From positions 32,295,883 through 32,359,882 of the forward strand of contig NC_088789.1 in NCBI RefSeq assembly GCF_949628265.1: a stretch of 64,000 nucleotides of DNA. Reading direction: 5' to 3'. Shown here in pieces: positions 44,678 to 55,942 of the stretch. Origin of the DNA: Cloeon dipterum (lineage: Eukaryota > Arthropoda > Insecta > Ephemeroptera > Baetidae). The first letter of the stretch is position 1. Each line of letters starts with the position of its first letter. Both the position numbers and the translations under genes were made by a program. Under the pieces are notes generated by a model. That model had not been told where the DNA came from. It saw nothing but the letters and a program-made list of their open reading frames with translations, and searched no databases.

Positions 44678-45809
44678 TTTCATCTGTAAAGGTAGGAGGA
44701 ATTTTAATAAATTCACAGCCATCTTGGTTACAATTAGAAACAAAAGGGATTTTTTTCTTGGAAGCAAATTCACAGCTGCCTCTTCTTTCTCTCTCCCTCA
44801 AGAAGTCAAAGGCAATCGGCGTGCAGATGCAGACTAATTGGCAGAAACAGATTCGGACAGAGAGAAGTGGGCGTAAATCAGAGCGCGCGGCAAGAAAACG
44901 AGGATTTATTCGGGCATGTTTTATAATCTGGTTAGGCGCTGCGGAGAGACGAATGTGCATGGCTGCTGGCTGCCGCTCGCGCGCGGCGCGCATCCCAGGT
45001 GAACGTCGCCTCGAGAGTCGAGAGCCGCCGCCCCGCGGGACGCATAACTTCATTTGCAGCAGCCAGCACTCGGGCAATATTCCGAAGACTCATATTTCAC
45101 GCCTGCTCCTCGAGGACACGCCAAACTCCCGAGGCAGGTCTGCGCGCACTCGAAATGTCACGCGACGAAAAGCAGAAACGCCGTGCGTGGTTTTTGGAAT
45201 GATTTACTATGAAATTATTATATATGTACAATAATTGCGGGGGACACAGCTGGGAAGAGCCTTTTATTTTTTTATTTAATTTAAATTAATTTTTTTGTTG
45301 GCAGCTGAGAGAATGGAAAATGAGAGTTTGGAAGACAGGAAGGAAAGTTTCTCGCTGTGTTGCATTTTCGAATAATCCGAGACGCTCTGAGGAACGCGAG
45401 ATGCTTTTCCATTTGGCGGCTTATTCCCTTAGGCCTTTCCTTTGAAGAAGAATTCTCTCAAAAGTATGTGTACGCTGCGAAATTCGTCGGCAAGAGTCGG
45501 CGCAAAAGAGAAAAAAACGAAACAAAAGCAGCGGGAACTGAAGAAATTTTTATCAAAGAAAACAAAAAATGAAATTCAAAAGTGGAAAATAAAAGAAAAT
45601 CCGTTGTAAAATTATTAGGCTATGCGCAAAAAAACTAGTTTTGGTTTTTTGCCCGACAAATTTCGCGCCAAAAATGTCCGACGACCGGTGGGCTTTAAAA
45701 AAATCTATTTTTATGGGAATTTTTGATTTTCAATAAAAACAAAAAATGCGCAAAATTGCACCAAAAAGGCAAAAGGTTTTTTCCGAAAATTGGCAAGCCC
45801 TGAAAAGTT
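44678..45809. other. intergenic downstream of SPO11, no supported gene
   Basis: A GC-rich stretch at 44880-45190 has overlapping open frames on both strands with no recognisable domain or splice support. Confidence 0.45.
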
Positions 45810-46055
45810 AAAAAAATGTATTGCGACGCGCAAGCAGAGGAGCAAAGAAAAAACTCACTTTGCTTCGGCGCGAACAACTCATTCATATTTTGGTCGCTAC
45901 TGCGCACGCGTCACACCTCTGACGTCACAGCCAAGCACGAAGCATGGTTGTGACGTCAGAGGGGTGACGCATGCGCAGTATAGTAACCAACAGATTTGTA
46001 CGTTTCGCTTTGTGCCTCTGCTTGCACGTCACAAAACGTTTTACGATCGGAAAAA
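45810..46055. mobile_element. Foldback with paired TGACGTCA sites
   Basis: Arms invert around 45925-45950. CGCAAGCAGAGG (45828) pairs with CCTCTGCTTGCACG (46015), and CTCTGACGTCACAGCC pairs with TTGTGACGTCAGAG. It is related to the arms of the element at 57918-58606. A single-arm fragment may occur at 50740-50880. Confidence 0.7.
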
Positions 46056-46433
46056 TTATTGGAACACTCGAATATGTAGTTTCAATTGTTGTTTAATTAA
46101 ATATTTCAGGTTTCACACTTGAAACGACCTTTCTCCTTTCTATTTGCCTGCGTGCCTCAAATGTATTCAATTCAGTTGACGCTCAGGGCATTTTATCAAA
46201 CGACTACGTTGTCAAATCAGGATCTTGCGAAGTAATGCTATGGATGAAAATATAATTATGAAACCTTTTGCATCACTGAAAACTAAAAGAGATTTTATGA
46301 TTCCTTCGATAGGTGGTTCATTTAAATTTCCTAATACGGAGAAAACAAAAAACTGCCTTTTTTTCTTATGAATTCCCCTTGTACCTAATTTTATTTCAAA
46401 ATAAGCATGAAATTGCTTACAGAAGTCCAACGC
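46056..46433. other. intergenic, 3' flank of minus-strand zinc-finger gene
   Basis: No gene is supported. It is the downstream flank of the gene ending at 46434. Confidence 0.5.
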
Positions 46434-49020
46434 CTATTTTACATCGTGTATGTTGAGCATGTGAACCTTGAGGAATCGTGTGAAACACGATTTGCCACAA
46501 ATCCTACATTCAACTCGTTTCATGCTTTTCAAATGCGTTTTCAACTGGTGATACCTTAAGGCATGCTTCGAGCCAAAAGATTTTGGACAATCCGCGCACT
46601 GCAGATTCTTCTCAATCAAATCGTGAACCTTAGCGAGATGATCTTTCAGGTAAGCAAGATGGAAATATTTCCGAGGACAGTGCGCGCAAAACACGTATCT
46701 GCGATTAGTGTGTGTTAAATTTATATGTCTTTCCAGACTAAGATTGGAATCGAAGTAATTTCTGCACAGCTCACACTGGAACCCAAGGTGCTTGTACTTG
46801 CATGCGTGACACCTTTTCATGTGGTATTGCAGTACACTTTGCCACTTGAACTGTTTGTTGCATCCACTACATTTCAGAATCTTATTCTGGTCAGTGCAGT
46901 GTTTCAAGTGTGTCTGATACAAATCTGTAGAGGTAAAGATTTTCCTACAAAATTTACACTTACTCCTACAAGCATGCGCAGCAAATCTATAAACTTTGAC
47001 CTTACAATTGCATTTAGGACAAACTTTAAACACGTGTACAAATATCATATGGATTCTCATAACCGAAATCGTGGCAAACATTTTCTTGCAGATGTCACAC
47101 TCCAAAACTTTTGGCAAATGCTTTTTTTCAATGTGCAACCGCAAGTTTCTGGCCGTACATGTTCTAACTGGGCATTTTTCACATTTGAATGGTTTTCTCT
47201 TCTCAAGCAGGTCTTTGATGATCTTGTGCTCCGATGAATTGTGATTCTTCAACTCGATTTCAGTCTTGAAATACTTCAAACAGCCTTTAAACTCGCATCG
47301 GGCACTGTATTCTGCGTGGTGGTTTTTGACGTGTCTTCGGTAGTTTGAGAGTTCTGTGAATGTCCTCTTGCACAAGGGGATGACACATTCAATTTTTGTC
47401 CTCCGGACTTTTACTTTTTCTGTCCCTAAAAATTTCCAGTCAGGGTGAGCTAGCTTCATGTGTTCCTTCTTCTCTTCTAGAGTGCGAAAATACGTGGCAC
47501 ACTGCTTTAAATCACATCTCATTGCATCTTTATGATTTAGCGTTATGTGTTTTGTCATTTCTTTTACTGATTTTTTGCAATAGATGCATTCTTTTGCCTT
47601 TTGAGTCTCCGGTTCGGACTTTTCGTCATCACTTTGATCGCTGTCTGCATTTTCAGGCAGAGCGATTTTCTCCAACTGGACCCAGCACTGATCCACTTCT
47701 CCCCCTATAACATAAATTTTTGAAATTAAATAAATCAGGTAGTGCAATAAAATCCGGTTTTGCCTCAAGGACGGTAGTTTAACAAAGGTTTGTCATTTTT
47801 TTTATGTTTTTAGATTTGAGCAATAAAATTAGAATTTTACATAAGGATGATAGGTTGACAAAGGGCCTATTTTTAATTTTTTGGAATGACGTCTTTGCCT
47901 GTAATAGAAATATATCTTTTAAAATTATTCTGTCCACGGGAAAAATGATCCTTCCAAATTAAATGAAGCTATATAAGATTGCATGATTCGAAAATTTTGC
48001 AATGCGCAAAAATGCATCCTTGTTTTAGGGCTCTGAAAAAACAACCTGGAAAAACCCCACCAGTGTTTGGTATTTCGCAATTTTCCAAACTTACCCCAAA
48101 AAAGATCAAATTTCGCACCAAAATGGTCCGAAATTTTGGTGTATTACGATATGAATAACTTTTGCTCTTTCGATGAAACCAATATTGTCTTTCACACGGT
48201 TTTCTTAAATCCCCTATTTTTGGCAGAGTTCACAAGTATATTTACCAAGTGGTCTATTGATAAACCACCAAAAAATGTTTGCTGGGTATTTATCAGGAAA
48301 GGGAAATTCTTAGCATAGAGTAAGATAATATGTAGTCGAAAGTGGACCCTTCAGCAAAAATACTTGACATACAACTGGTAAATTCCGCGGCAAATACCAG
48401 GAATAACCGCTGCCTGGGATTGTAAAAATAAATTCCAACCCGTGAATTTCGGTCAGCCATCTTAAGAAGTTTTATCTTTTATAAAAACGTCTTTATATTG
48501 CAGAACACCCGCACATGCATTTTCTAATGCAGTAGGTTTTTCTTGAAACATAAGGTTATTTCAAATTCAAAAACTTTGATCCAAATCAAATCATTTTTGG
48601 GCAAGGATTTAGGACAGAAAAAATAGTCCAGACGGACACCTCTGTAATAAATAGATTTTTACCGAAAAAATTCTTCCTCAGCTCTTTAGTTGCAGCATCC
48701 AAGTTCAGTTTTTTCGGCCACCAAGCCAAAGACTCGTCCACCGCGCAGTCGTGACGTGACATAAATCTGCAATTTCTCCCTTTTTAGAGGAGATTTGTAG
48801 AAAAAAAGGAAAGAAAAACCTACTGGGACTGCCAGATGCAAAAGTAGCAGATCAAATCACTGTCTTTAATCTCTTCGTTCAGCTCGTCTTTACACCCGTG
48901 TGACTCTAAACTCTTCAAGGCCCAATTCCGGAGTTTAACTCTGTCCACTTGGGTGGCCCGGACGGCACCGTCCGCCGTCGGACACTCGCAAAGCCGGCAA
49001 AGCGGCTTCCAAACCGGCAT
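46434..49020 (-). CDS. ZAD-like C2H2 zinc-finger protein 4 (complete 13-finger archetype)
   Basis: 523 aa from three exons (transcript order 49020-48824, 48766-48663, 47704-46434), all phase-consistent. Exon 1: PLCRLCECPTADGAV...LICYFC, ZAD-like. Exon 2: SRHDCAVDESLAWWPKKLNLDAATKELRKNFF (Trp-Trp module). Exon 3: GGEVDQCWVQLEKIALPE, then 13 fingers: CIYCKKSV, CDLKQC (x4), CVIPLC (x4), CEFKGC (x4), CEKCPVRT, CDICKKMF, CPKCNCKV, CKFCRKIF (Cys2-His-Cys-like), CSGCNKQF, CELCRNYF, CAHCPRKY, CADCPKSF and terminal CRICGKSCFTRFLKVH. This is the best reference for the family. Intron 2 (about 960 bp) is longer than in the paralogues. Probable nuclear DNA-binding protein. A CACGTG E-box lies upstream. 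Confidence 0.9.
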
Positions 49021-49079
49021 GCTTGTGGCCAGTGTTGGCTTCCGAATGTGAATGAAAATAACACCCAACAAACTATGAT

Positions 49080-49100
49080 CAATGATGATCACGTGGGGCA
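49080..49100 (-). promoter_or_regulatory. CACGTG E-box upstream of zinc-finger protein 4
   Basis: ATCACGTGGGG on the plus strand (CCCCACGTGAT on the gene strand) lies about 70 bp before the ATG at 49020. The two neighbouring paralogues carry the same block (CACGCG in one). Possible binding site for bHLH-zip factors. Confidence 0.4.
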
Positions 49101-49760
49101 GCGGTAAAATTGGTTCCTACTGCGCAGATGTAAGATGGCGTCTGAACGTGGGAAGCAAAAAGCTCTCTTTGGATTGCCGTGCGAGTGTCAAGAGTTTGTT
49201 TTTACGATCCAAAAGGCACAATTAGTTAAGAGTAATGCAAATTATATGTCACAATGTTGAACAAATCTTCGTTCTTTTCGCGCATTTTCACGTGGCCATC
49301 TTTTCGCGCCATACTCCACCGGACATTATATCTGCGCGTCGCACGAATCTGGCCCCCGCTGCTTAGGGGCGGAGGCTAAACACCCCTAACCTCTTCAGCT
49401 GGTTAAGGGGAGGTCGAGACGAGTTCAACAGTGCGGTTAGTTTTTAAAATTCTGATGGTTAGAACCCAATATTTCAAGTTTAAAAAATTCTTTTTTCGAT
49501 TTTAATCTTCTTATAAATTCCTAAAATGGAAATATTTAGCAAATGGAAGTAAGAAAAACTGCTCTTATTTTTAATTATTTTTTTATCAATGTTTATTCAT
49601 TAGATTTAGTTACAAAATATGCATGAAATTACACAAAAATATCATACAGCTATTTAACAACATGCATGTTGATCTTTCGAGTGAAACAAGACATATAACA
49701 CAAATCCTACTTCGCGACTCGAGCTGTGTGTTGCACCAACTATAGTAAACATTTAAGAAT
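49101..49760. other. intergenic between zinc-finger gene 4 and the pseudogene
   Basis: 49110-49205 is an inverted copy of sequence at about 53145-53225 (shared GTCAAGAGTTTGTTTTACGAT-type sequence on opposite strands). 49300-49370 resembles the end of the CCAAT repeat at 19580. No gene. Confidence 0.5.
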
Positions 49761-50564
49761 TTAGAGTCGTGTGCCGCGTGTGCATTGTTTTAAGTGCGGT
49801 TGATACAATCCTGAACAGGCAAAGTATTTCCTGCAAGATTTACACTTACTCCTAGAAGCATGCTGAGAAAATTCAATAATTTTCACCTTATAATTGCATA
49901 CACGACAGAATTTGTACGTGTGAGTACGTAACATATGACCTCTTATAACCGAAATCGAGGCAAACTTTTTCTTGCAGATGTCACATTCCAAAACTTTTGG
50001 CAAATGAAATTTATCATTGTGCAATTGCAATCTTTTGGCCGTAGATGTTTTGAATGGGCATAATTCGCATTTTAACGGTTTCCTCTTCTCAAGCAGGTCA
50101 TTATTGGCGTTGTGCTCTGAAGAGTTGTGTTTTTTTAATTCGAATTCAGTCTTGAAGTACATCAAACAGCCCTCTTAAACCTGCATCTAGCAGTGTAGTC
50201 TACGTGGTGTTGTTTCACGTGTTTTCGGTAGTTATAAATTTCCGAGTATGTCCTCTCGCACAAGGGGATGGTACATTTAACTTTGTCAGTCCGGATATTT
50301 ACTTTTTTTGTCCTTAAGTAATGACAGTCAGTGTGGGCTTCCTTCATTGTGCTCCTTCTTTTGTGCCGTAGTGTGAAAAAACGTGGAACACCGGTATAAA
50401 TCACACCTTATTGCATCTTTATGCTGTAGCCTAATGTGGTGTCTCATTTCTATCACTGATTTTTTACAATATATACATTTTCTTGTCTTTTGAGTCTCCG
50501 GTTTTGACTTCTCGTCAGCCCTACGATCGCTGCCAGCATTTTCAGCCAGAGTGATTTTCTCCAA
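49761..50564 (-). pseudogene. ZAD-like zinc-finger pseudogene
   Basis: Homologous to exon 3 of the flanking genes but broken. MEKITLAENAGSD...CIYCKKSV...CDLYRC starts at 50564, shifts frame near 50340 to CTIPLCERTYSE...ARCRFKRAV, and shifts again near 50162 to MYFKTEFELKKHNSSEH...CKSCRKYFACSGLYQPH, ending at 49761 after finger 8. The start of exon 3 (QCWVQLE) is replaced, and no ZAD exon was found between it and the next gene upstream. At least two frameshifts plus loss of both ends argue for a dead copy. Confidence 0.85.
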
Positions 50565-51225
50565 CTCCTGACCAGGTCCATTCCGGCTCTGCCCTTCCGG
50601 GTAGAGTTTTAGCGAGATGTTTGCAAGGAATGGTGCCTTTTCTCAATTAGTTTTTTTTTTTAATTTTTGACGAACTGTTATTTAACGTGTGTAAATTTTT
50701 TATGGTGAGAATAAACAAACAAAGACGCGTCTCTATGTTCCGAAAAATATATTGTGATTCGCGAGCAGCGGCGTAAAGCCATGTTGATTAGGCGCGCAAT
50801 ACGCAAGCGCACCGATTCAATCACTACTAACTTCTCCCCTCTGACGTCACTGCTCTATCAGCTGCCAAAAGTTAGCACATTTATCATATTTCACTCATTA
50901 TTTATCACCACTGTCTTTCCAGGTGACTTAATTTATGGAAAGTCCGAGAGCTAAATGATGGAGAAACTTCAAATTGACGGCTGTGCACTATTTTTTGGTA
51001 ATGCTCGCTGCAGTTTCACTCTGGAAACAACTAAGGAAGTTTCTCAAATGTGTATACGCGTTTAATATGTTCTTAAGAATTCCGAAAATTCCCTAAAATG
51101 TAACAATTTAAACTAATGTGGATGCGATAGTTTAAAATTCTTTATTTTTCCAATGTTCCTTGCAATTTTTTTGTATATTATTTACAATATATGCATGTGT
51201 GTTTGCCCACAAAGCCACAAAGGTC
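50565..51225. other. intergenic, with a foldback arm fragment
   Basis: 50740-50880 resembles one arm of the TGACGTCA foldbacks (CCCCTCTGACGTCACTGC). The rest is AT-rich 3' flank of the next gene. No gene. Confidence 0.45.
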
Positions 51226-53790
51226 CTAGCTCAATATAACATCATGTATGTTGATCATGTGTGACTTGAGTAATCGTGTGAAACAAGATATGCCACAAAT
51301 CGTACATTCAACTCGTTCCATGCATTTCAGATGCGTACGCTTCACGTGATACCTTAAGGCATACTTGGTGCAAAAAGATTTTGGACATTCCGCGCACTGC
51401 AGATTCTTCTCAATCAAATCGTGAGCCTTAGCGAGGTGATCTTTCAGGCGAGCAATATGAAAATATTTCCAAGGACAGTGCGCGCAATTCACGTACTTGC
51501 GTTGAACGTGTGCATATTGATCATGTCTCTCCAGACTGAATTTGGATTTAAAGTACTTTCTGCACGGCTCACACTGGAATCCAAGGTGCTTGTACTTGTA
51601 TGCGTGACACCTTTTCATGTGGTATTGCATTAAACTTTGAACCTTGAACTGTTTGTTGCATCCACTACATTTCAGAATCTTCTGGTCAGTGCAGATTTTC
51701 AAGTGTGACTCATACAAACAGGCACATGCAAAGTATTTACGGCAAAATTGACACTTAATCTTAGCAGCCATTCCATTAATTTTGGTTTTACTTTTACATC
51801 CACTACATTTCAGATTCTTATTCTGGTCAATGCATTGTTTCAAGTGTGAATAATACAAACCAGTACAATCAAAGTATTTACTGCAATATTGACACTTAGT
51901 TTTAGCAGCATGCCGAGCCATTCTATAAATTTTGATTTTACGATTACATAACCGACACACTTGGTAAGTGACTGTAGCGTGAGCACCTAACATGTGGGTT
52001 CTCATAACCGAAATCGAGGCAAATTTGTTCTTGCAGATGTCACATTCCAAAACATATGACACATGCTTTTTTGCAGTGTGAATATTCATTTCGACGGCCG
52101 TATCTGCTCTGAACGGACAATGTTCACATTTGATCGGTTTCCTCTTCTCAAGCCGGTATTTGTCGATCTTGTGCTCCAAAGAGTTGTGTTTTTCTAACTC
52201 GATGTATGTCTTGAAATACATCAAACAGCCCTTAAACCTGCATTTCGCAATGTATTCTACGTGGTGTTGTTTGACGTGTTTTCGGTAGTAGTAGGGATTT
52301 GCGTATGTCCTCTTGCACAAGGGGATGGCACATTCCACTGTTCGAGTCGTCGCATTTGCTTTTTCTTTCTTAATGTATTGCTTGTCGGCGTGAGCTTCCT
52401 TCAAGTGTTCCTTCTTCTCTTCTAGAGTGTGAAAAAACGTGGCACACAAGGGAAAATCGCACCTTATTGCATCTTTATGCATAAGCCTTATGTGTTTTGT
52501 CATTTCTTTTACTGATTTTTTGCAATAGACGCATTCATCCCCTATATTATATTGCTGGTCAGCGTGAGCTTCCTTCATGTGTTCCTTCTTCTCTTCTAGA
52601 GTGAGATAAAACTTGGCACACATGGGAAAATCGCACCTTATTGCATCTTTATGCATAAGCCTGATGTGTTTTCTCACATTTGCTAACGATTTTTTGCAAT
52701 ATATGCATTTGTTTGGATCTAGAGTCTCCGGTTCGGACTTTTTGTCAGTCTTTTGATCGCTGTCAGCATTTTCAGGCAGAGTTATTGTCTCCAATTGGAC
52801 CCAGCACTGATCCACTTCTCCTTCTGTAACATTTATTTTTTAACATTTAATAAATAGTTCATTCTGTACCACAATAAATATAGGAGTTGACAAAATGAGG
52901 TTAAGTTAAAAAAAGGTTTTTTTTTCTTTAATAGCTGTTTTATAACTAAAAAAAATTATCAAAGGGAAAAACGTGACCCTCCCACATTAAATTAAGCTTA
53001 CAATTTGTAGTGCAAGACAGTAGGGGTCAGATTCGTGCAACGCGAGAAAACGGTGTCGTAAAAATGCGTGAAAAGAAGCAAGTTTTGGCCAATATTGTGA
53101 CGTAATTTGCATCACTTGTACTAATTGTTTCTTTAGGATCGTAAAACAAACTCTTGACACTCGTACGGCAATCCAAATAGAGCTTTTTACTTCCCACATT
53201 CAGACACCATCTTGGATCTGCGCACTAGGATCCAATTTTATCGCAAATATCTGGCCCCCGCTGTTGCAAAAGAAAGTATGTCTTCCGGCTCTTCGCTTCG
53301 AGCCGTTAAGCACCATCAAACTTCACGTTTGAAAGATTTTCAGCCGGGCAAGAAATTCGACACTAAGCCGTCCCGCCAGCCACCGCTTTAAATTTAAATC
53401 TCGCTGCTAACACCTCAAGTTTAATGTTTACCGAAAAAATTCTTCCTCAGCTCTTTTGCTGCAGCATCCAAGCGTAGTTTTTTCGGCCACCAAGCCAAAG
53501 ACTCGTCCACCGCGCAGTCGTGACGTGACATAAATCTGTAATTTTTCCCTTTACAGAGGAGATTTGTAGAAAAAAAACGAATGAAAAACCTACTGGGACT
53601 GCCAGATGCAATAGTAGCAGATCAAGTCATCGTCTTTAATCTCTTCGTTGAGCTCGTCTTCGCACCCATGTGACTTTATAGCCTTCAAGGCCCAATTCCG
53701 GAGTTTAGCTCTGTCCACTTGGGTGGCTCGGACAGCGCCGTCCGCCGTCGGACACTCGCAAAGCCGGCAGAGCGGCTTCCAAACCGGCAT
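51226..53790 (-). CDS. ZAD-like C2H2 zinc-finger protein 5 (expanded array)
   Basis: 632 aa from exons 53790-53594, 53535-53432 and 52823-51226 (transcript order), phase-consistent. Exon 1: CRLCECPTADGAV...LICYYC; exon 2: SLAWWPKKLRLDAAAKELRKNFF; exon 3: EGEVDQCWVQLETITLPE. About 16-17 fingers. Fingers 1-2 are duplicated in tandem (CIYCKKSLANVRKHIRLMH with CDFPMC, then CVYCKKSVKEMTKHIRLMH with CDFPLC). A second internal duplication repeats the finger 8 region (CQYCSKYF and CQFCRKYF, each followed by LKCSGC). The C-terminal part matches protein 4, with terminal CTICGISCFTRLLKSH. Probable nuclear DNA-binding protein with altered site length compared with its neighbours. Confidence 0.9.
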
Positions 53791-53824
53791 GCTTGTGGCT
53801 TCTGAATGTAAACAAACGGCACAT

Positions 53825-53842
53825 GGAGATCACGCGGGGTAT
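53825..53842 (-). promoter_or_regulatory. E-box-like block upstream of zinc-finger protein 5
   Basis: GATCACGCGGGG at the position matching GATCACGTGGGG upstream of the gene at 55891. One base departs from CACGTG. The wider region (53800-54330) is homologous to 55900-56290, so this is a duplicated promoter. Confidence 0.35.
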
Positions 53843-54339
53843 GGGTGTAAGGAAAGGATGTGAGGTTCTTGACTAAATTACTTGAAGTTAATCACTTTGG
53901 TCTCTTTGGCGATTGCTTATTTTCGAAATTTATCGATACTTTGAATAAATAATAGCAGAGGTTTGGTCCGTGATTCATAAATTCATGCCATAATTTTAAT
54001 ACACTTTAACTCCTAATTGTACACTCTTTTTTTCACCAGAGCAGAGCAAACGACACGATCGATTGGTTAAGCGGGGCGGTAATAGACGTAAAAAGAAAGA
54101 CGCATTCATACTAATCATAGTTTTTTCTCTCATTTCAGACGAAAACTGAAGGTCTTAAGAGCTTGCTTCGAGTTTATAATTCGAATTATCCTATTTACTT
54201 GGAAAACCGGACATGAAAAATTGCAGAATTGTGCTGGTAAATTGCATCATTTTATTTATGGTCTTTTTTAGAAAATGATCATGAAATTTCCAACAAATTT
54301 TCATAACCTATTTTACATACAAGGAATTACTCATTGGAA
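53843..54339. other. intergenic, duplicated upstream region
   Basis: Diverged homologue of 55940-56290 (shared GTAAGGAAAGGATGT, CTTTAACTCCT, GCGGGGCG blocks), consistent with tandem duplication of gene plus promoter. No gene. Confidence 0.55.
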
Positions 54340-55891
54340 TTAACGCCGCTTGTTTTTGCAAAATTGACACTTTCTTGTGTGGCATTGCAGAGTAGTCTTC
54401 TTTTCCAACGGTTTGTTGCACCCGCTGCATTTAATTACGCCGAGGTGTTTACCACGCTTCATGTGTAACTTAAACAAACCTGAACAGGCAAAGTGTTTTC
54501 CGCAAGTTCTACAGTTACTCCCAAAATTATGCTCAGAAATTCTTGCAGCTCTGACCTTACACTTGCATTTGCGACACACTTTGACCGTGTGCTCACCTCT
54601 CATATGGATTTTGATAGCCAAAACTGTGGCAAACATTTTCTTACAGATGTCACACTCCAAAACTTTTGGCAAATGCTTTTTTGCCGCGTGCATTTGCAAG
54701 ATTGTGGACGTACTGGTTCTAAATGGGCAATGGTCACATTTGAACGGTTTTTTCTTCTCAAGCAGCTCTTTGTTGACCTTGTGCTCCGACGAATTGTGAT
54801 TCTTCAACTGGATTTCAGTCTTGAAATACTTCAAACAGCCCTTAAACCCGCATTTGGCAGTGTATTCGGCGTGGATTATTTGGACGTGTCTTCGGTAGTG
54901 CTTGAGTCTCGAGTATGTCCTCTTGCACAAGGGGATGGCACATTCAATTTTGGTCCGCACCTTTACTTTTTCTGTCCCCAAAAATTTCCAGTCAGGGTGA
55001 GCTTGCTTCATGTGGGCCTTCTTCTGTGCCACAGTGTGAAAAAACGTGGAACACTGGTATAAATCACACCTTATTGCATCTTTATGCTGTAGCCTCATGT
55101 GTTTTCTCATATCTGTTACTGATCTTTTACAATAGATGCATTCATCCCCCATTAGATTTTGCTTGTCAGCGTGAGCTTCCTTCAAGTGTTCCTTCTTCTC
55201 TTCTGGACTGAGAAAATACGTGGCACACAGTCGGTGATCGCACCTGATTGCATCTTTATGATATTTAATTATGTGCGCCCTCATGTCTGCCACTGATTTT
55301 TTACAATAGGTGCATTCTTTTGCCTTTCGAGTCTCCGGTTCGGACTTTTCGTGAGCACTTCGGTCGCTTTCAGCATTTTCCGCATTTTCAGGCAGAGTGA
55401 TTTTCTCCAACTGGACCCAGCACTGATCCACTTCTCCTTCTGTAACATATTTGTTTAGTATAATATAATCAGGGTTCACCAATGTGGCAAAAAGAAAAAG
55501 CCTGAAAATAAAATTAAATAAATTGGATTTTTACCGAAAAAATTCTTCCTGAGTTCTTTAGCTGCTGCATCCAAGTACAGTTTTTTCGGCCACCAAGCCA
55601 AAGACTCGTCCACCGCGCAGTCGTGACTTGACATATACCTGTAATTAAGCCCTTTTTAGAGAAGATTTGTTGAAAAAAATATATAAAAACCTACTGGGAC
55701 TGCCAGATGCAAAAGTAGCAGATCAAATCACTGTCTTTAATCTCTTCGTTCAGCTCGTCTTCGCACCCGTGTGACTTTATAGCCTTCAAGGCCCAATTCC
55801 GGAGTTTAATTCTGTCCACGTGGGTGGCCCGGACAGCGCCGTCCGCCACCGGACACTCGCAAAGTCGGCAGAGCGGCTTGCAAATCGGCAT
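54340..55891 (-). CDS. ZAD-like C2H2 zinc-finger protein 6 (C-terminally shortened)
   Basis: 466 aa from exons 55891-55695, 55638-55535 and 55439-54340 (transcript order), phase-consistent. Exon 1: CRLCECPVADGAV...LICYFC; exon 2: SLAWWPKKLYLDAAAKELRKNFF; exon 3: EGEVDQCWVQLEKITLPE. Fingers 1-2 are duplicated as in protein 5 (CTYCKKSV/CDHRLC then CIYCKRSV/CDLYQC), followed by CAIPLC, CGFKGC, CDHCPFRT, CDICKKMF, CRKCKCKV, CRTCGKHF and a degenerate CSGCNKPL. The protein stops after QFCKNKRR, where full members continue into four more fingers, so the end has been lost. The shared finger 1-2 duplication and homologous promoter tie it to protein 5. Probable nuclear DNA-binding protein. Confidence 0.88.
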
Positions 55892-55927
55892 CGTCGTGGT
55901 TTCTGGATGTAAACAAACGGCACATGG

Positions 55928-55942
55928 TGATCACGTGGGGGC
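55928..55942 (-). promoter_or_regulatory. CACGTG E-box upstream of zinc-finger protein 6
   Basis: GATCACGTGGGG about 40 bp before the ATG at 55891, conserved at 49085 and, with one change, at 53830. ACATCCAG on the gene strand between E-box and ATG resembles the ACATTCAG in the paralogue and may be a leader splice acceptor. Confidence 0.4.

Noticed and set aside
44647-45234. 195-aa plus-strand ORF overlapping the SPO11 3' end
   Set aside because: It starts inside the last SPO11 exon in another frame, overlaps opposite-strand open frames and shows no domain.
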